64,000 nucleotides of DNA from G963422745 sp963422745 (lineage in GTDB: Bacteria; Actinomycetota; Acidimicrobiia; Acidimicrobiales; Aldehydirespiratoraceae): positions 1,426,001 to 1,490,000 of the forward strand of contig OY730477.1 in the NCBI GenBank assembly GCA_963422745.1. Reading direction: 5' to 3'. A model generated the notes under the pieces. The model made no database searches and had not been told where the DNA came from. It saw nothing but the letters and a program-made list of their open reading frames with translations. Numbering within the stretch: position 1 is the first letter of the stretch; each line of letters begins with the position of its first letter. Positions 16,743 to 25,048 of the stretch are shown here, one piece after another. Both the position numbers and the translations under genes were made by a program.

Positions 16743-17959
16743 GCAACTATTCCTTCACCTCCGAGAGCGTGACCGAGGGGCATCCCGACAAGATGGCCGA
16801 TCAAATCTCAGACGCCATCCTTGATGCCATCCTCGAAACGGACGTCGCTGGCAACCCTGCGAAGCCCAGCCGCGTTGCATGCGAGACGCTCTTGACCACG
16901 GGCCTTGTGATCGTCGCCGGGGAGATCACTACCGAAGCCTACGTTGACATTCCCGGCACGGTCCGCAACACCATCACCAAGATTGGATACGACTGCGAGT
17001 CGTTGGGTTTCGATGGTGCCACCTGCGGTGTCATGATCGCCATCGGCGAACAGTCTGGTGACATCGCCGATGCCGTCGAACGCTCCGATGAAGCGCGTCG
17101 CGGAACCGCTGCGGACCCATCTGATGAACAGGGTGCAGGCGACCAGGGAATGATGTTCGGATACGCCTGCGATGAGACCAACTCACTGATGCCGCTGCCA
17201 ATCCATCTGGCTCACCGGCTCGCCGAAAGGCACGCTGAGGTTCGAAAGGCAGGATCCATCCCTTACCTGCGCCCCGATGCGAAGACACAGGTCACGTTTG
17301 TATACGAAAATCACCGTCCGGTACGGCTGCAAACCGTGGTGGTGTCCACTCAGCACAGCGACGGCATCAACCGTGACACCATGATCAACCCGGATGTGAT
17401 CGAGCACATAATCCGCCCAGTGATCCCCGAACGGTTCGGGTTTCCCAACGTTGACTACAAGGTTCTTGTCAACCCGTCGGGTTCTTTCGTCAAGGGCGGC
17501 CCGGCCGCAGATGCAGGGCTCACCGGGCGCAAGATCATCGTCGACACCTACGGTGGCATGGCCCGCCATGGTGGAGGTGCCTTCTCCGGCAAGGATCCCT
17601 CCAAGGTTGACCGTTCGGCCTCATACGCTGCCCGTTGGGTGGCCAAGAATCTCGTAGCTGCCGGTGCCGCCCAACGTTGCGAGGTTCAGGTCGCCTACGC
17701 CATCGGAGTGGCGACTCCGGTATCGGTACTGATCGCTACTTTTGGCACCGAGACGGTCTCCCCAGAGGCCATCTCCGAGGCTGTCCGTGAGGTCTTCGAC
17801 CTGAGACCAGCGGCAATCGTGAAACGTCTTGATCTGCATCGCCCGATTTACGGACCGACCGCCGCATACGGCCACTTCGGTCGGGAACCCGAGAAAGGTT
17901 TCTTTCCGTGGGAAAAGCTCGACCGAGTTGACGAGCTGAAATCCGCACTGAGACTCTGA
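16739..17959 (+). CDS. metK: S-adenosylmethionine synthetase MetK
   Basis: MetK (406 aa) makes S-adenosylmethionine from methionine and ATP. Motifs in order are SESVTEGHPDKMADQISDA, the signature GAGDQGMMFGYA, the phosphate-binding GGGAFSGKDPSKVDRS and the C-terminal FPWEKLD. GTG 16739 overlaps coaBC as GTGA and is preceded by AAGGAG at five bases, a strong ribosome site. No SAM riboswitch is visible upstream. Confidence 0.97.
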   Translation: MSNYSFTSESVTEGHPDKMADQISDAILDAILETDVAGNPAKPSRVACETLLTTGLVIVAGEITTEAYVDIPGTVRNTITKIGYDCESLGFDGATCGVMIAIGEQSGDIADAVERSDEARRGTAADPSDEQGAGDQGMMFGYACDETNSLMPLPIHLAHRLAERHAEVRKAGSIPYLRPDAKTQVTFVYENHRPVRLQTVVVSTQHSDGINRDTMINPDVIEHIIRPVIPERFGFPNVDYKVLVNPSGSFVKGGPAADAGLTGRKIIVDTYGGMARHGGGAFSGKDPSKVDRSASYAARWVAKNLVAAGAAQRCEVQVAYAIGVATPVSVLIATFGTETVSPEAISEAVREVFDLRPAAIVKRLDLHRPIYGPTAAYGHFGREPEKGFFPWEKLDRVDELKSALRL

Positions 17960-18076
17960 GTGACGGCGAAGGGTTGGGTCGCTTTGATGATCCACTTGTG
18001 GTGGCCACCAATCAGCCGATGATCCAGGATTGCCCGGATCCTCAGATGATGGTGTCGTCAAGGTTGTGGGGTTTGA

Positions 18077-19867
18077 GTGAGCCGCCCGAATAACAGTCCG
18101 GGTACGAAACACAATCAGTTGTCTGCTGTATCGGGTCCCAAGGTGGTTCGCGTGCTGCCTGATGTGATCCGACTCAACAGAGAATTCGACTACCTGGTTC
18201 CTGTCGGCTGGGAATCCGACGGGCGAGCCGATCGCCTGGAAGTTGGGTCGATGGTGCGTGTGGTGCTGGCGGGGCGCCGCGTGGCTGGCTGGATCACCGC
18301 CATCAACCCAGAGCCACCTCCCGGAATTGAGTTGGCACCGTTGGCGCATCTCACCGGCATGGGTCCCTCCAACGAGCTCGTCGAACTTGCCGAATGGGCT
18401 GCGTGGCGCTGGGCCGGCAAACGAGCCCATTTCCTTCGTGCTGCCTCACCGGGGAGGGTTGTTACCACAGCCGCCGCAAGGTCATCTCCAACGCGGCGGC
18501 AGCTACAACCCCAGCGTACTGAAATGTTTAACAAGGCATTTGAGCTCGGCACCGCGGTGGTGAGTGTTCCGCCCGACGACGACAGCTTCGCTTTGGCCCT
18601 GGCGGCGTGCCAGCTGGGTGATGCCTTGATCCTTGTTCCCGACGCCAGCCACGCACGTAGTCTTGCTCGTGCCCTGAAACGGTCCGGGGTGACGGTGGCT
18701 GCGGGGATGAACGAATGGGCGAAGGCCGCAGCCGGGGCGACGGTAGTCGGCACACGGCCAGCAGCGTGGGCCCCGATGCCAAGGCTCGCGGCGGTCGTGG
18801 TGATTGACGAGCACGACGAGCGATTCAAGACCCAGAGCACCCCTTCGTGGCATGCCCGTGACGTGGCCGTCGAACGTGCCCGGCGCCGAGGTGTACCGAG
18901 CGTCATGTCCGGATCGGTCCCCTCACTGGAGGCCTTACGGCTCGGGGCTTTGTTGCGTCCCGAGCGGTCGATCGAACGCGCAGGTTGGCCCAAGGTGAAA
19001 GTGTTCGACCGACGATCCGACGACCCGGTGAAACGTGGGCTGTTCTCGGAGCATCTGGGTCCACTGCTGCGCGGCAACGGCAAGGTTGTATGCATCCTGA
19101 ACCGCAAGGGACGATCTCGGCTGCTTGCCTGTGCGCAGTGCGGGGAGCTGGTGCGCAGCATCGACGGCAACTCGACGATGCTGATCATTGATGACGAGTT
19201 GCGCACCCCCGACGGTAGCGAGCGCCGCCCCATTGTCTGTATTAGCTGCGGTGCGACATCTCTGAAGAACCTTCGTGTAGGCGTTGTGCGAGCCGCAGAG
19301 GAGCTGGCTGCATTGGTGTCTGAGCCCGTCGGAGAGATAACCGACAAGACCTCAGACATTCCGCCTCAACGGGTGCTCATCGGTACCGAGGCGGCGCTTT
19401 ATCGGGTCCGTTCCGCGGAGGTTGTGGTTTTCTTGGATCTTGATCAAGAGTTGACTGCGGTGCGTCAACGTGCTTGGGAACAGGCATTGGTTTTGCTTGC
19501 GCGAGCAGCTCGAATCCTCGGACCCCGATCCGGGTCAGGGCAACTGGTGTTGCAGACCAGACAACCCGAACACGAGGTTGTGCAGGCAGCCTTGCGGGGC
19601 AACCCGTTGCTGCTTGCCGTGGCCGAACGAGATCGTCGAAAGAGCCTCGGCATTGCCCCATACGGAGCCCAGGTCTTGGTGAAGGGTGCCGGATCGGCGG
19701 AGTTCATGACGTCGTTCGGCGAGCCTGAAGGTGTACGCATCATGGGTTCACAACGCGACGGGTGGTTGTTGCGCGCATCCGAGCATGCGCCGATTCTCGA
19801 TGCTGTGAAAAGAACTCGCCTGCCTCCGTCTCGGGTTCGGATCGAGGTTGATCCGCTACGGGTTTGA
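18077..19867 (+). CDS. priA: PriA-like primosomal protein, helicase motifs degenerate
   Basis: This 596-residue protein aligns with PriA (N'), the replication restart factor, but seems unable to hydrolyse ATP. The N-terminal 3'BD-like domain is present (VVRVLPDVIRLNREFDYLVP). Where Walker A should be, the sequence is VVSVPPDDDSFALALA with no GKT, and the DEEH box is DEHDERF. Only two CxxC pairs (CAQC and CISC) remain of the usual eight zinc-binding cysteines. The same losses are known for other actinobacterial PriA proteins, so this is probably a structural DNA-binding protein. GTG 18077 start; gap of 117 bases after metK. Confidence 0.88.
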   Translation: MSRPNNSPGTKHNQLSAVSGPKVVRVLPDVIRLNREFDYLVPVGWESDGRADRLEVGSMVRVVLAGRRVAGWITAINPEPPPGIELAPLAHLTGMGPSNELVELAEWAAWRWAGKRAHFLRAASPGRVVTTAAARSSPTRRQLQPQRTEMFNKAFELGTAVVSVPPDDDSFALALAACQLGDALILVPDASHARSLARALKRSGVTVAAGMNEWAKAAAGATVVGTRPAAWAPMPRLAAVVVIDEHDERFKTQSTPSWHARDVAVERARRRGVPSVMSGSVPSLEALRLGALLRPERSIERAGWPKVKVFDRRSDDPVKRGLFSEHLGPLLRGNGKVVCILNRKGRSRLLACAQCGELVRSIDGNSTMLIIDDELRTPDGSERRPIVCISCGATSLKNLRVGVVRAAEELAALVSEPVGEITDKTSDIPPQRVLIGTEAALYRVRSAEVVVFLDLDQELTAVRQRAWEQALVLLARAARILGPRSGSGQLVLQTRQPEHEVVQAALRGNPLLLAVAERDRRKSLGIAPYGAQVLVKGAGSAEFMTSFGEPEGVRIMGSQRDGWLLRASEHAPILDAVKRTRLPPSRVRIEVDPLRV

Positions 19868-19955
19868 GCGATGCCGGAATTGTTTGAGACTTTGGCAGTG
19901 GTCTTCGGGATCGTCCGAAGTCGCCGTTACCGCCGAATTCAGGCAGAATAACGAC

Positions 19956-20735
19956 GTGACCGATCGCGTCCGGCTTGAGATCGAAAGCAACATTGCCACG
20001 ATCGTCAACAACAACCCCGACAAGCACAACGCCTTTGACGATGAGATGGACATTCGCCTGTTCGAGATCTTCGACGAATTGATTTCCACGCCCACCGTAA
20101 AGGCGATCGTCTGGCGCGGCGAAGGCAGGTCATGGTCTTCGGGTCGTGATGTTGCCGCTATCGGCACGAACCTAACCGAGTTGACCCATCACGAACTCAT
20201 GATCAGGGGACACAAAGGCATCCAGAAGGTCTGGGAGCTTGAGGCTCCGATCATTGTCGCTATCCAAGGATGGGCGCTGGGCGGGTCGTTTCAGCGGGCC
20301 CTCATGTGTGATATCCGCATCGCTGCCGATGACGCGCGGTTCATGATGCCCGAAGTTGGCCACGGGGTCATTCCGGATACGGGCGGGGTGAGCGTCCTGC
20401 ACGCCATGTGCGGTCCGGGCCTGGTTGCGGACATGGTGCTGACAGGGCGGACACTGTCTGCCGCTGAGGCGTTGGGATACGGAATTGTCAGTCGGGTCGT
20501 GACAGCCGATGATCTATTGGATACCGCATACGCCATGGCCTCAAAGATTGCTGCAGCCCCAGCGGTAACGGTGAAGTTGGCTCGCCGGGTGATCTCGCAC
20601 CTCAACCGACCCGCTGTGCGGTCCTCAATGGACGACGAATTGATTTATCAGACCTTTCTCAACCGTTCCGACGATTTCGCTGAGTTCAAAGCAGCCAGAG
20701 CCGAGAACCGAGCGCCGCATTACCGCGGATCATGA
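19956..20735 (+). CDS. Enoyl-CoA hydratase/isomerase (crotonase) family protein
   Basis: This 259-residue crotonase-fold protein acts on acyl-CoA thioesters. The oxyanion-hole loops are visible as SSGRDVAAIG and GWALGGSFQ. Of the two hydratase glutamates, the second is kept (Glu133 in MPEVGHGVIP) but the first is Gln114, so classical hydration may be altered and isomerase or another activity is possible. GTG 19956 follows CAGAAT by six bases. It overlaps the next gene by four bases (ATGA), suggesting a joint fatty-acid degradation role with the dienoyl-CoA reductase-like SDR. Confidence 0.82.
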   Translation: MTDRVRLEIESNIATIVNNNPDKHNAFDDEMDIRLFEIFDELISTPTVKAIVWRGEGRSWSSGRDVAAIGTNLTELTHHELMIRGHKGIQKVWELEAPIIVAIQGWALGGSFQRALMCDIRIAADDARFMMPEVGHGVIPDTGGVSVLHAMCGPGLVADMVLTGRTLSAAEALGYGIVSRVVTADDLLDTAYAMASKIAAAPAVTVKLARRVISHLNRPAVRSSMDDELIYQTFLNRSDDFAEFKAARAENRAPHYRGS

Positions 20736-21628
20736 GCAACCACTTCGCTGCACCCGGACTTCGCAAACCCCCGTCCGAAGGTGCCTCGGCTCTGCCAGCG
20801 GGCACCTTCGTGGACACGTCTGTGTTCATCACCGGTGGCGGAACGGGGTTAGGCAAGGCCATAGCCTTGGAGTTCGCCCGGCTCGGGGCTCGCATCGTGA
20901 TCGCCAGCCGCAATGTCGACCATCTCGCAGCTGGACGCAAAGCGATTGAGGCGACAGGTGCGGAGGTCGTCGCCGTCGTCTGTGACATTCGCAACCCCAC
21001 CGAAATAGCCGCCGCATTTGACGAGGCCGAAGCCACGTTCGGTTCACCTGAAGTGCTCATCAACAACGCAGCTGCGAACTTTCCGGTGCTGGCGGAGGAC
21101 CTATCGCCCAACGGGTGGCGAACCATCGTTGATATCACGCTCAACGGCACGTTCTTCGTTTCGCGTGAGTTCGCCCGACGCCACATCGCTGCGGGTACAC
21201 CGGCGGGGATCGTGAACATCGGAGCGAGTTACGCCTGGACGGGTGGCCCGGGCTTTGCGCACTCCGCTGCTGCCAAGGCGGGTGTGAAGAATATGGTGGA
21301 GACCCTGTCCGTCGAATGGGCACCCTATGGGATCAACGTCAACGGTCTTGTGCCCGGATTGATCCCACATGAGGACATGACAGCCGACATCGTCAGCAGC
21401 CTGGCACGAGCCGATCCGGACAAGGATCGGCTTCAACCGGCGCTACGGGTGGGTACTTTACGTGAACTCGGTTGGGCGGCGACATTCCTCGCCAGCCCCT
21501 ACGCACGGTTCATCACAGGCCACACGCTCGTGGTTGACGGAGCCAACTGGCAGCGTCGTGTCATGACCAATGCTCCGGTGGTACCGATCCGCCAGCAGAT
21601 GCAAAAGGGTCCCTTCTCGCTGGACTGA
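20732..21628 (+). CDS. SDR family oxidoreductase, 2,4-dienoyl-CoA reductase-like
   Basis: This 298-residue NAD(P)-dependent short-chain dehydrogenase has the cofactor motif TGGGTGLG (residues 34-41) and NNAAANF. The active site lacks the usual YxxxK; instead Tyr167, Ser178 and Lys182 lie in the pattern of mitochondrial-type 2,4-dienoyl-CoA reductases (GASYAWTGGPGFAHSAAAKAG), and NFPVLAEDLSPNGW is also typical of that group. It would reduce dienoyl-CoA made during breakdown of polyunsaturated fatty acids. Translationally coupled to the upstream crotonase by an ATGA overlap. Confidence 0.8.
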   Translation: MSNHFAAPGLRKPPSEGASALPAGTFVDTSVFITGGGTGLGKAIALEFARLGARIVIASRNVDHLAAGRKAIEATGAEVVAVVCDIRNPTEIAAAFDEAEATFGSPEVLINNAAANFPVLAEDLSPNGWRTIVDITLNGTFFVSREFARRHIAAGTPAGIVNIGASYAWTGGPGFAHSAAAKAGVKNMVETLSVEWAPYGINVNGLVPGLIPHEDMTADIVSSLARADPDKDRLQPALRVGTLRELGWAATFLASPYARFITGHTLVVDGANWQRRVMTNAPVVPIRQQMQKGPFSLD

Positions 21629-21666
21629 CTTCTGGTGTGTTTGTGCGGATCACCGGTTCGGGCCGA

Positions 21667-21797
21667 TTCTTTGCGACACTAACAAGACTGCCTCCATTGG
21701 ACGCTTCAAAGGCTCAACTTCCTTGCGGGTTCATCTTCTTTGCGACATTCGACCCGACTCGCGCTATTGGATGCTTCAAAGGCTCATCTGAGACCTC
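21667..21797 (+). repeat. Two imperfect direct repeats, about 70-bp period, upstream of def
   Basis: The first copy begins TTCTTTGCGAC at 21667 and carries ATTGGACGCTTCAAAGGCTC at 21696; the second begins at 21736 with ATTGGATGCTTCAAAGGCTC at 21766. The ends of each unit are near identical while the middle 15-17 bases differ. The array fills most of the gap between the SDR gene and def and ends ten bases before the def promoter hexamer. Confidence 0.75.
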
Positions 21798-21806
21798 GAT
21801 CGTCGG

Positions 21807-21812
21807 TAGTCT
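21807..21812 (+). promoter_or_regulatory. Putative leaderless -10 element of def
   Basis: TAGTCT is 6 bases before ATG 21819, with no Shine-Dalgarno sequence between. Confidence 0.6.
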
Positions 21813-21818
21813 GGGGAC

Positions 21819-22307
21819 ATGTCCGCATACGACATCCGAGTCATCGGTGACCCTGTGCTGCGCCGCCGAGCAAAGCCCGTGGTTGAGATCGATTCGAGAC
21901 TGGTCGCGCTGGTCGACAACATGTTCGAAACGATGTATGAAGCCCCCGGTATTGGCTTGGCCGCACCACAGGTTGGTGTGCGGCGACGACTCTTCGTGTG
22001 GGACGTGGGCAACGGCCCGCGGGTCCTCATAAACCCTGAGATCGTAGAATCCGACGGTGAGTGGGTGTACCAAGAAGGATGCCTGTCGGTTCCAGGACTG
22101 CTTTGGGATATCACACGACCCAAGACAGTTCACATAGTGGGCGAAGATCTTGACGGCAACGAGGTGTCATATGAGGCTGATGAACTTGAAGCCCGCCTGT
22201 TCCAGCATGAGGTTGATCATCTCAACGGAACGCTTCTGATTGAACATCTCGACGACGACACCCGAAAGGCCGCGTTGGCGACGATTCGCGAACTCCGGTT
22301 GGGTTGA
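21819..22307 (+). CDS. def: Peptide deformylase
   Basis: Def (162 aa) removes the formyl group from nascent proteins; it is an Fe/Zn metalloprotease. All three motifs are intact: GIGLAAPQ at residues 44-51, EGCLS with metal ligand Cys88, and HEVDH with His130, Glu131 and His134. It is followed by fmt and rsmB, the standard cluster linking formyl-Met formation and removal. Confidence 0.96.
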   Translation: MSAYDIRVIGDPVLRRRAKPVVEIDSRLVALVDNMFETMYEAPGIGLAAPQVGVRRRLFVWDVGNGPRVLINPEIVESDGEWVYQEGCLSVPGLLWDITRPKTVHIVGEDLDGNEVSYEADELEARLFQHEVDHLNGTLLIEHLDDDTRKAALATIRELRLG

Positions 22308-22384
22308 ATGCTCCACAGCTCCACGGTGCTGCTCACATCTTTGCGTCCCAACCCTTCTGGTTGCGTAACCACGGCGCAGGTTGC

Positions 22385-23299
22385 GTGACGGTCAAGCCGC
22401 CGGAGCGGATCAGCCGGATCGTCTATCTGGGCACGCCTGACTTCGCGGTGGCGCCCCTACGTGCACTGCACAACGCCGGCTACGAAATCGTGCTGGTTGT
22501 GTCGCGCGCCGACAAACGCAGAGGGCGTGGTCGCTCCACAGCACCTTCACCGGTGAAGGCCGCCGCGCTTGAACTGGGGCTGGCGGTCACTGACAACCTG
22601 GAAAGGCTCGCCGACACAAACGCCGACTTGGGCGTGGTGATCGCATATGGCGAAATTATCGGCGAGGACCTGCTCAACCGGTTGGCCTTCGTAAACACAC
22701 ATTTTTCTTTGTTGCCTCGCTGGCGTGGTGCCGCTCCGATCCAAAGGGCGATTCTCGAAGGCGACGATCGAACCGGTGTCTGTCTCATTGAGGTCACGCC
22801 TGAACTCGACAGCGGTGGGATTTATCGATGTGACGAGGTGACTATCGACCCTGACGAGACCCATGTTCAGCTACGTCGTAGCCTCGTTGAGGTCGGTACC
22901 CGCCAACTCATCGCCGCGCTGAGCAACGGGTTCGGGGACCCAGTGCCTCAGGTGGGCGAACCCGTCTACGCCGCAAAGATATCCGCTGGCGAACGCGAGC
23001 TGGACTGGAACGAGAGCACCGAGAGAATCCATCGCCGAGTCCGCGTAGGTCGGGCATACACCGAGTTTCGTGGTCGCCGGCTGTTGATACACCGCACGAG
23101 CCGAGACGGGCTCGGGTCTGCACCATTGAGTCAGAAGCTACCCGCGCCCGGCGAGCTTGACGGAGTGATCGTGGGCACCGGCGACGGGATCCTCAAGTTG
23201 ATCGAGGTTCAACCCGAAGGCAGGCCTCGCCTCAACGCGGTTGACTGGCACAAAGGTGCGAGACCAACAAACGTCGACCGCCTGGGGAAGTCGGATTGA
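22385..23299 (+). CDS. fmt: Methionyl-tRNA formyltransferase
   Basis: Fmt (304 aa from this start) formylates Met-tRNA for initiation. The N-terminal fold starts IVYLGTPDFAVAPL, the catalytic region is NTHFSLLPRWRGAAPIQ (Asn, His and downstream Asp of the active site) and the tetrahydrofolate site TPELDSGGIY follows; a C-terminal OB domain completes it. GTG 22385 gives a family-length N-terminus. TTG 22304, overlapping the def stop as TTGA, would add 27 unconserved residues but matches the coupling style of neighbouring genes, so the start is not settled. Confidence 0.92.
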   Translation: MTVKPPERISRIVYLGTPDFAVAPLRALHNAGYEIVLVVSRADKRRGRGRSTAPSPVKAAALELGLAVTDNLERLADTNADLGVVIAYGEIIGEDLLNRLAFVNTHFSLLPRWRGAAPIQRAILEGDDRTGVCLIEVTPELDSGGIYRCDEVTIDPDETHVQLRRSLVEVGTRQLIAALSNGFGDPVPQVGEPVYAAKISAGERELDWNESTERIHRRVRVGRAYTEFRGRRLLIHRTSRDGLGSAPLSQKLPAPGELDGVIVGTGDGILKLIEVQPEGRPRLNAVDWHKGARPTNVDRLGKSD

Positions 23300-24417
23300 A
23301 CCACAGCCCCCGCCGGGTCGCAATTGAGGCGCTTGTTCGGATCAATGCAACCGATGCCTATGCCAACTTGGCGTTGCAGCGACTGATCGGTGATGCGGGG
23401 CTCAATGCCCGAGACCGACGATTCGTCACCATGCTCGTCTACGGAACGATTCGGATGGGTCGTGCCCTCGACCATGTTCTCAATCGTTTCCTGCACCGAG
23501 ATCCGCCTCCGGTGGCGCGTGCTGCGCTGCGTATGGGTGCACATCAGATACTACATCTAGGGACCCCGCCGCATGCAGCCGTGGCCGCAACCGTCCAAGC
23601 CACACCCACTCACTATCGGGGTTTAGTCAATGCCATCCTGCGCAAGGTCGCCGTTGCTGAGAGTGAGGGCATAACCTACCCGACGGTCGCGGTCGAATTG
23701 AGCTACCCAGACTGGATCGTCGAACGCCTTGAGACCGACCTGGGAACACAACGGGCCCGCGCCGCCCTTGAAACGATGAACCGTCCAGCCCAAGTGCACC
23801 GACGAGACGACGGTTACGTGCAAGATCTGAGCGCGTCTCAGGTGGCCCAAGCCGTGCCCGTGCTGCCCGGTGATCGAGTGCTCGATCTGTGCGCAGCACC
23901 AGGCGGCAAGGCGACGGCTTTGGCGGGCTATGGGGCATGGGTAGTTGCAGGGGACCGGCATCGGGGCCGCGCAGGTCTCATCGTCGCCAACCGGGACCAC
24001 CTGGCACTCGACAACGTCCACGTCGTAGTCGGTGACGCGGCTGTGCCAGCGTTCGCGTCCGACTCGTTCGAGGCGGTCCTCGTCGACGCTCCCTGTTCAG
24101 GTCTGGGCGTGTTGCGACGACGCCCCGATGCTCGTTGGCGGATCACCGAAGCCGACATTGCTGAACTGGCGAGGCTGCAGCATCGAATCCTGGCCGCGGC
24201 GAGTTCGATCGTCCGCCCCGGTGGTTACCTCGTCTACAGCGTGTGCACCCTCACCCGAGCCGAGGCCGTTGATCCCGTGTCGGCAGTGCACAGCGACTTC
24301 GTTGCTCTCGGCCCGCCGGACAGTTCTTGGCAGCACCTCGACGGACCTTCTTATCTGTTGGCCCCCGACGACGACCATGACGGCGTAGCTATCGCCCGCT
24401 GGCAGCGGCGGAGGTAG
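23296..24417 (+). CDS. rsmB: 16S rRNA m5C967 methyltransferase RsmB, shortened
   Basis: RsmB/Sun methylates C967 of 16S rRNA with SAM. An N-terminal NusB-like helical domain (residues 1-140) is followed by the Rossmann methyltransferase domain: VLDLCAAPGGKA binds SAM, DAPCSGLG and the catalytic YSVCTLT cysteine are present. Compared with the usual 430-450 residues this protein has 373; the segment between NRPAQVH and DGYVQDLSASQ, where the family has about 50 residues forming an RRM-like insert, is almost absent. The frame is intact, so this is a natural deletion. TTG 23296 overlaps fmt as TTGA. Confidence 0.9.
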   Translation: MNHSPRRVAIEALVRINATDAYANLALQRLIGDAGLNARDRRFVTMLVYGTIRMGRALDHVLNRFLHRDPPPVARAALRMGAHQILHLGTPPHAAVAATVQATPTHYRGLVNAILRKVAVAESEGITYPTVAVELSYPDWIVERLETDLGTQRARAALETMNRPAQVHRRDDGYVQDLSASQVAQAVPVLPGDRVLDLCAAPGGKATALAGYGAWVVAGDRHRGRAGLIVANRDHLALDNVHVVVGDAAVPAFASDSFEAVLVDAPCSGLGVLRRRPDARWRITEADIAELARLQHRILAAASSIVRPGGYLVYSVCTLTRAEAVDPVSAVHSDFVALGPPDSSWQHLDGPSYLLAPDDDHDGVAIARWQRRR

Positions 24418-24574
24418 CCAGAGCTGGGTAGCCTTCGCTCATCGGCGGCCGAAGCGGATTTCACGGCGATCGGCCCAGGTAGCCACAGTTGGGTAGCCTT
24501 CGCTCATGCCCGCAACATCGGCCTCACCGGAGGCTCGGGCCCAGGTAGCCACAGTTGGGTAGCCTTCGCCCATG
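24411..24574 (+). repeat. Triplicated promoter/start region before moaB
   Basis: Three copies of a roughly 33-base block occur at about 65-66 base spacing (24411, 24475, 24541). Each contains two GGTAGCC words and TAGCCTTCGC, and the second and third continue into an ATG six bases after TAGCCT. The first copy includes the rsmB stop codon. The middle copy would start a short 18-codon reading frame (ATG 24506) that ends within the last copy. The third copy provides the actual moaB start. Confidence 0.85.
24560..24565 (+). promoter_or_regulatory. Putative leaderless -10 element of moaB
   Basis: TAGCCT is 6 bases before ATG 24572. Identical hexamers at the same place in two upstream repeat copies may act as extra promoters. 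Confidence 0.6.
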
Positions 24575-25048
24575 ATCGAGGTGAAGATCCTCACGGTGTC
24601 CGACGGTGTGGTGGCTGGCACACGCACAGATCGCTCCGGCGAGGCACTTGAAGCTCGTTTCGGCGCGGCTGGCTTCAAGGTCGTGCAACGTGGGGTAATC
24701 GAAGACGGCGAAGCAGCAGTAGCAGCCGCGTTACGCCGTCTCGCGGACGGGTTTCACGGGCTGATCGTGACCACCGGCGGCACTGGTTTTGGTCCCAGAG
24801 ACCGCACCCCGGAGGGCACCAGGGCGGTCATTGACCGTGAGGCACCCGGTTTGGCCGAGGCGATGCGGCTCGTCAACCCGCTTGGCCGTCTCAGCCGGGC
24901 GGTTTCGGGCACGCTGGGCGAGACACTCATCATTAACACACCGGGCTCGGCGAAGGGATGCGTTGAAACGGTCGACGCGGTCATTGATGTCTTAGTTCAT
25001 GCGGTACGTCTGCTTGTCGACAATTACGATCCACACCCCGGATCTTGA
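24572..25048 (+). CDS. moaB: Molybdopterin adenylyltransferase, MogA/MoaB family
   Basis: This 158-residue protein has the MogA/MoaB fold that adenylates molybdopterin before metal insertion. The signature TTGGTGFGPRDRTPEGT and the later PGSAKGCVETVDAVI are diagnostic. No other molybdenum cofactor genes are in the window, so whether this is a MogA-like functional enzyme or a regulatory MoaB cannot be told. The stop overlaps ribD by four bases. Confidence 0.9.
   Translation: MIEVKILTVSDGVVAGTRTDRSGEALEARFGAAGFKVVQRGVIEDGEAAVAAALRRLADGFHGLIVTTGGTGFGPRDRTPEGTRAVIDREAPGLAEAMRLVNPLGRLSRAVSGTLGETLIINTPGSAKGCVETVDAVIDVLVHAVRLLVDNYDPHPGS

Noticed and set aside
17960..18076. Terminator between metK and priA
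   Set aside because: A GGTGGCCACC palindrome is present but it is short and has no T-rich tail.
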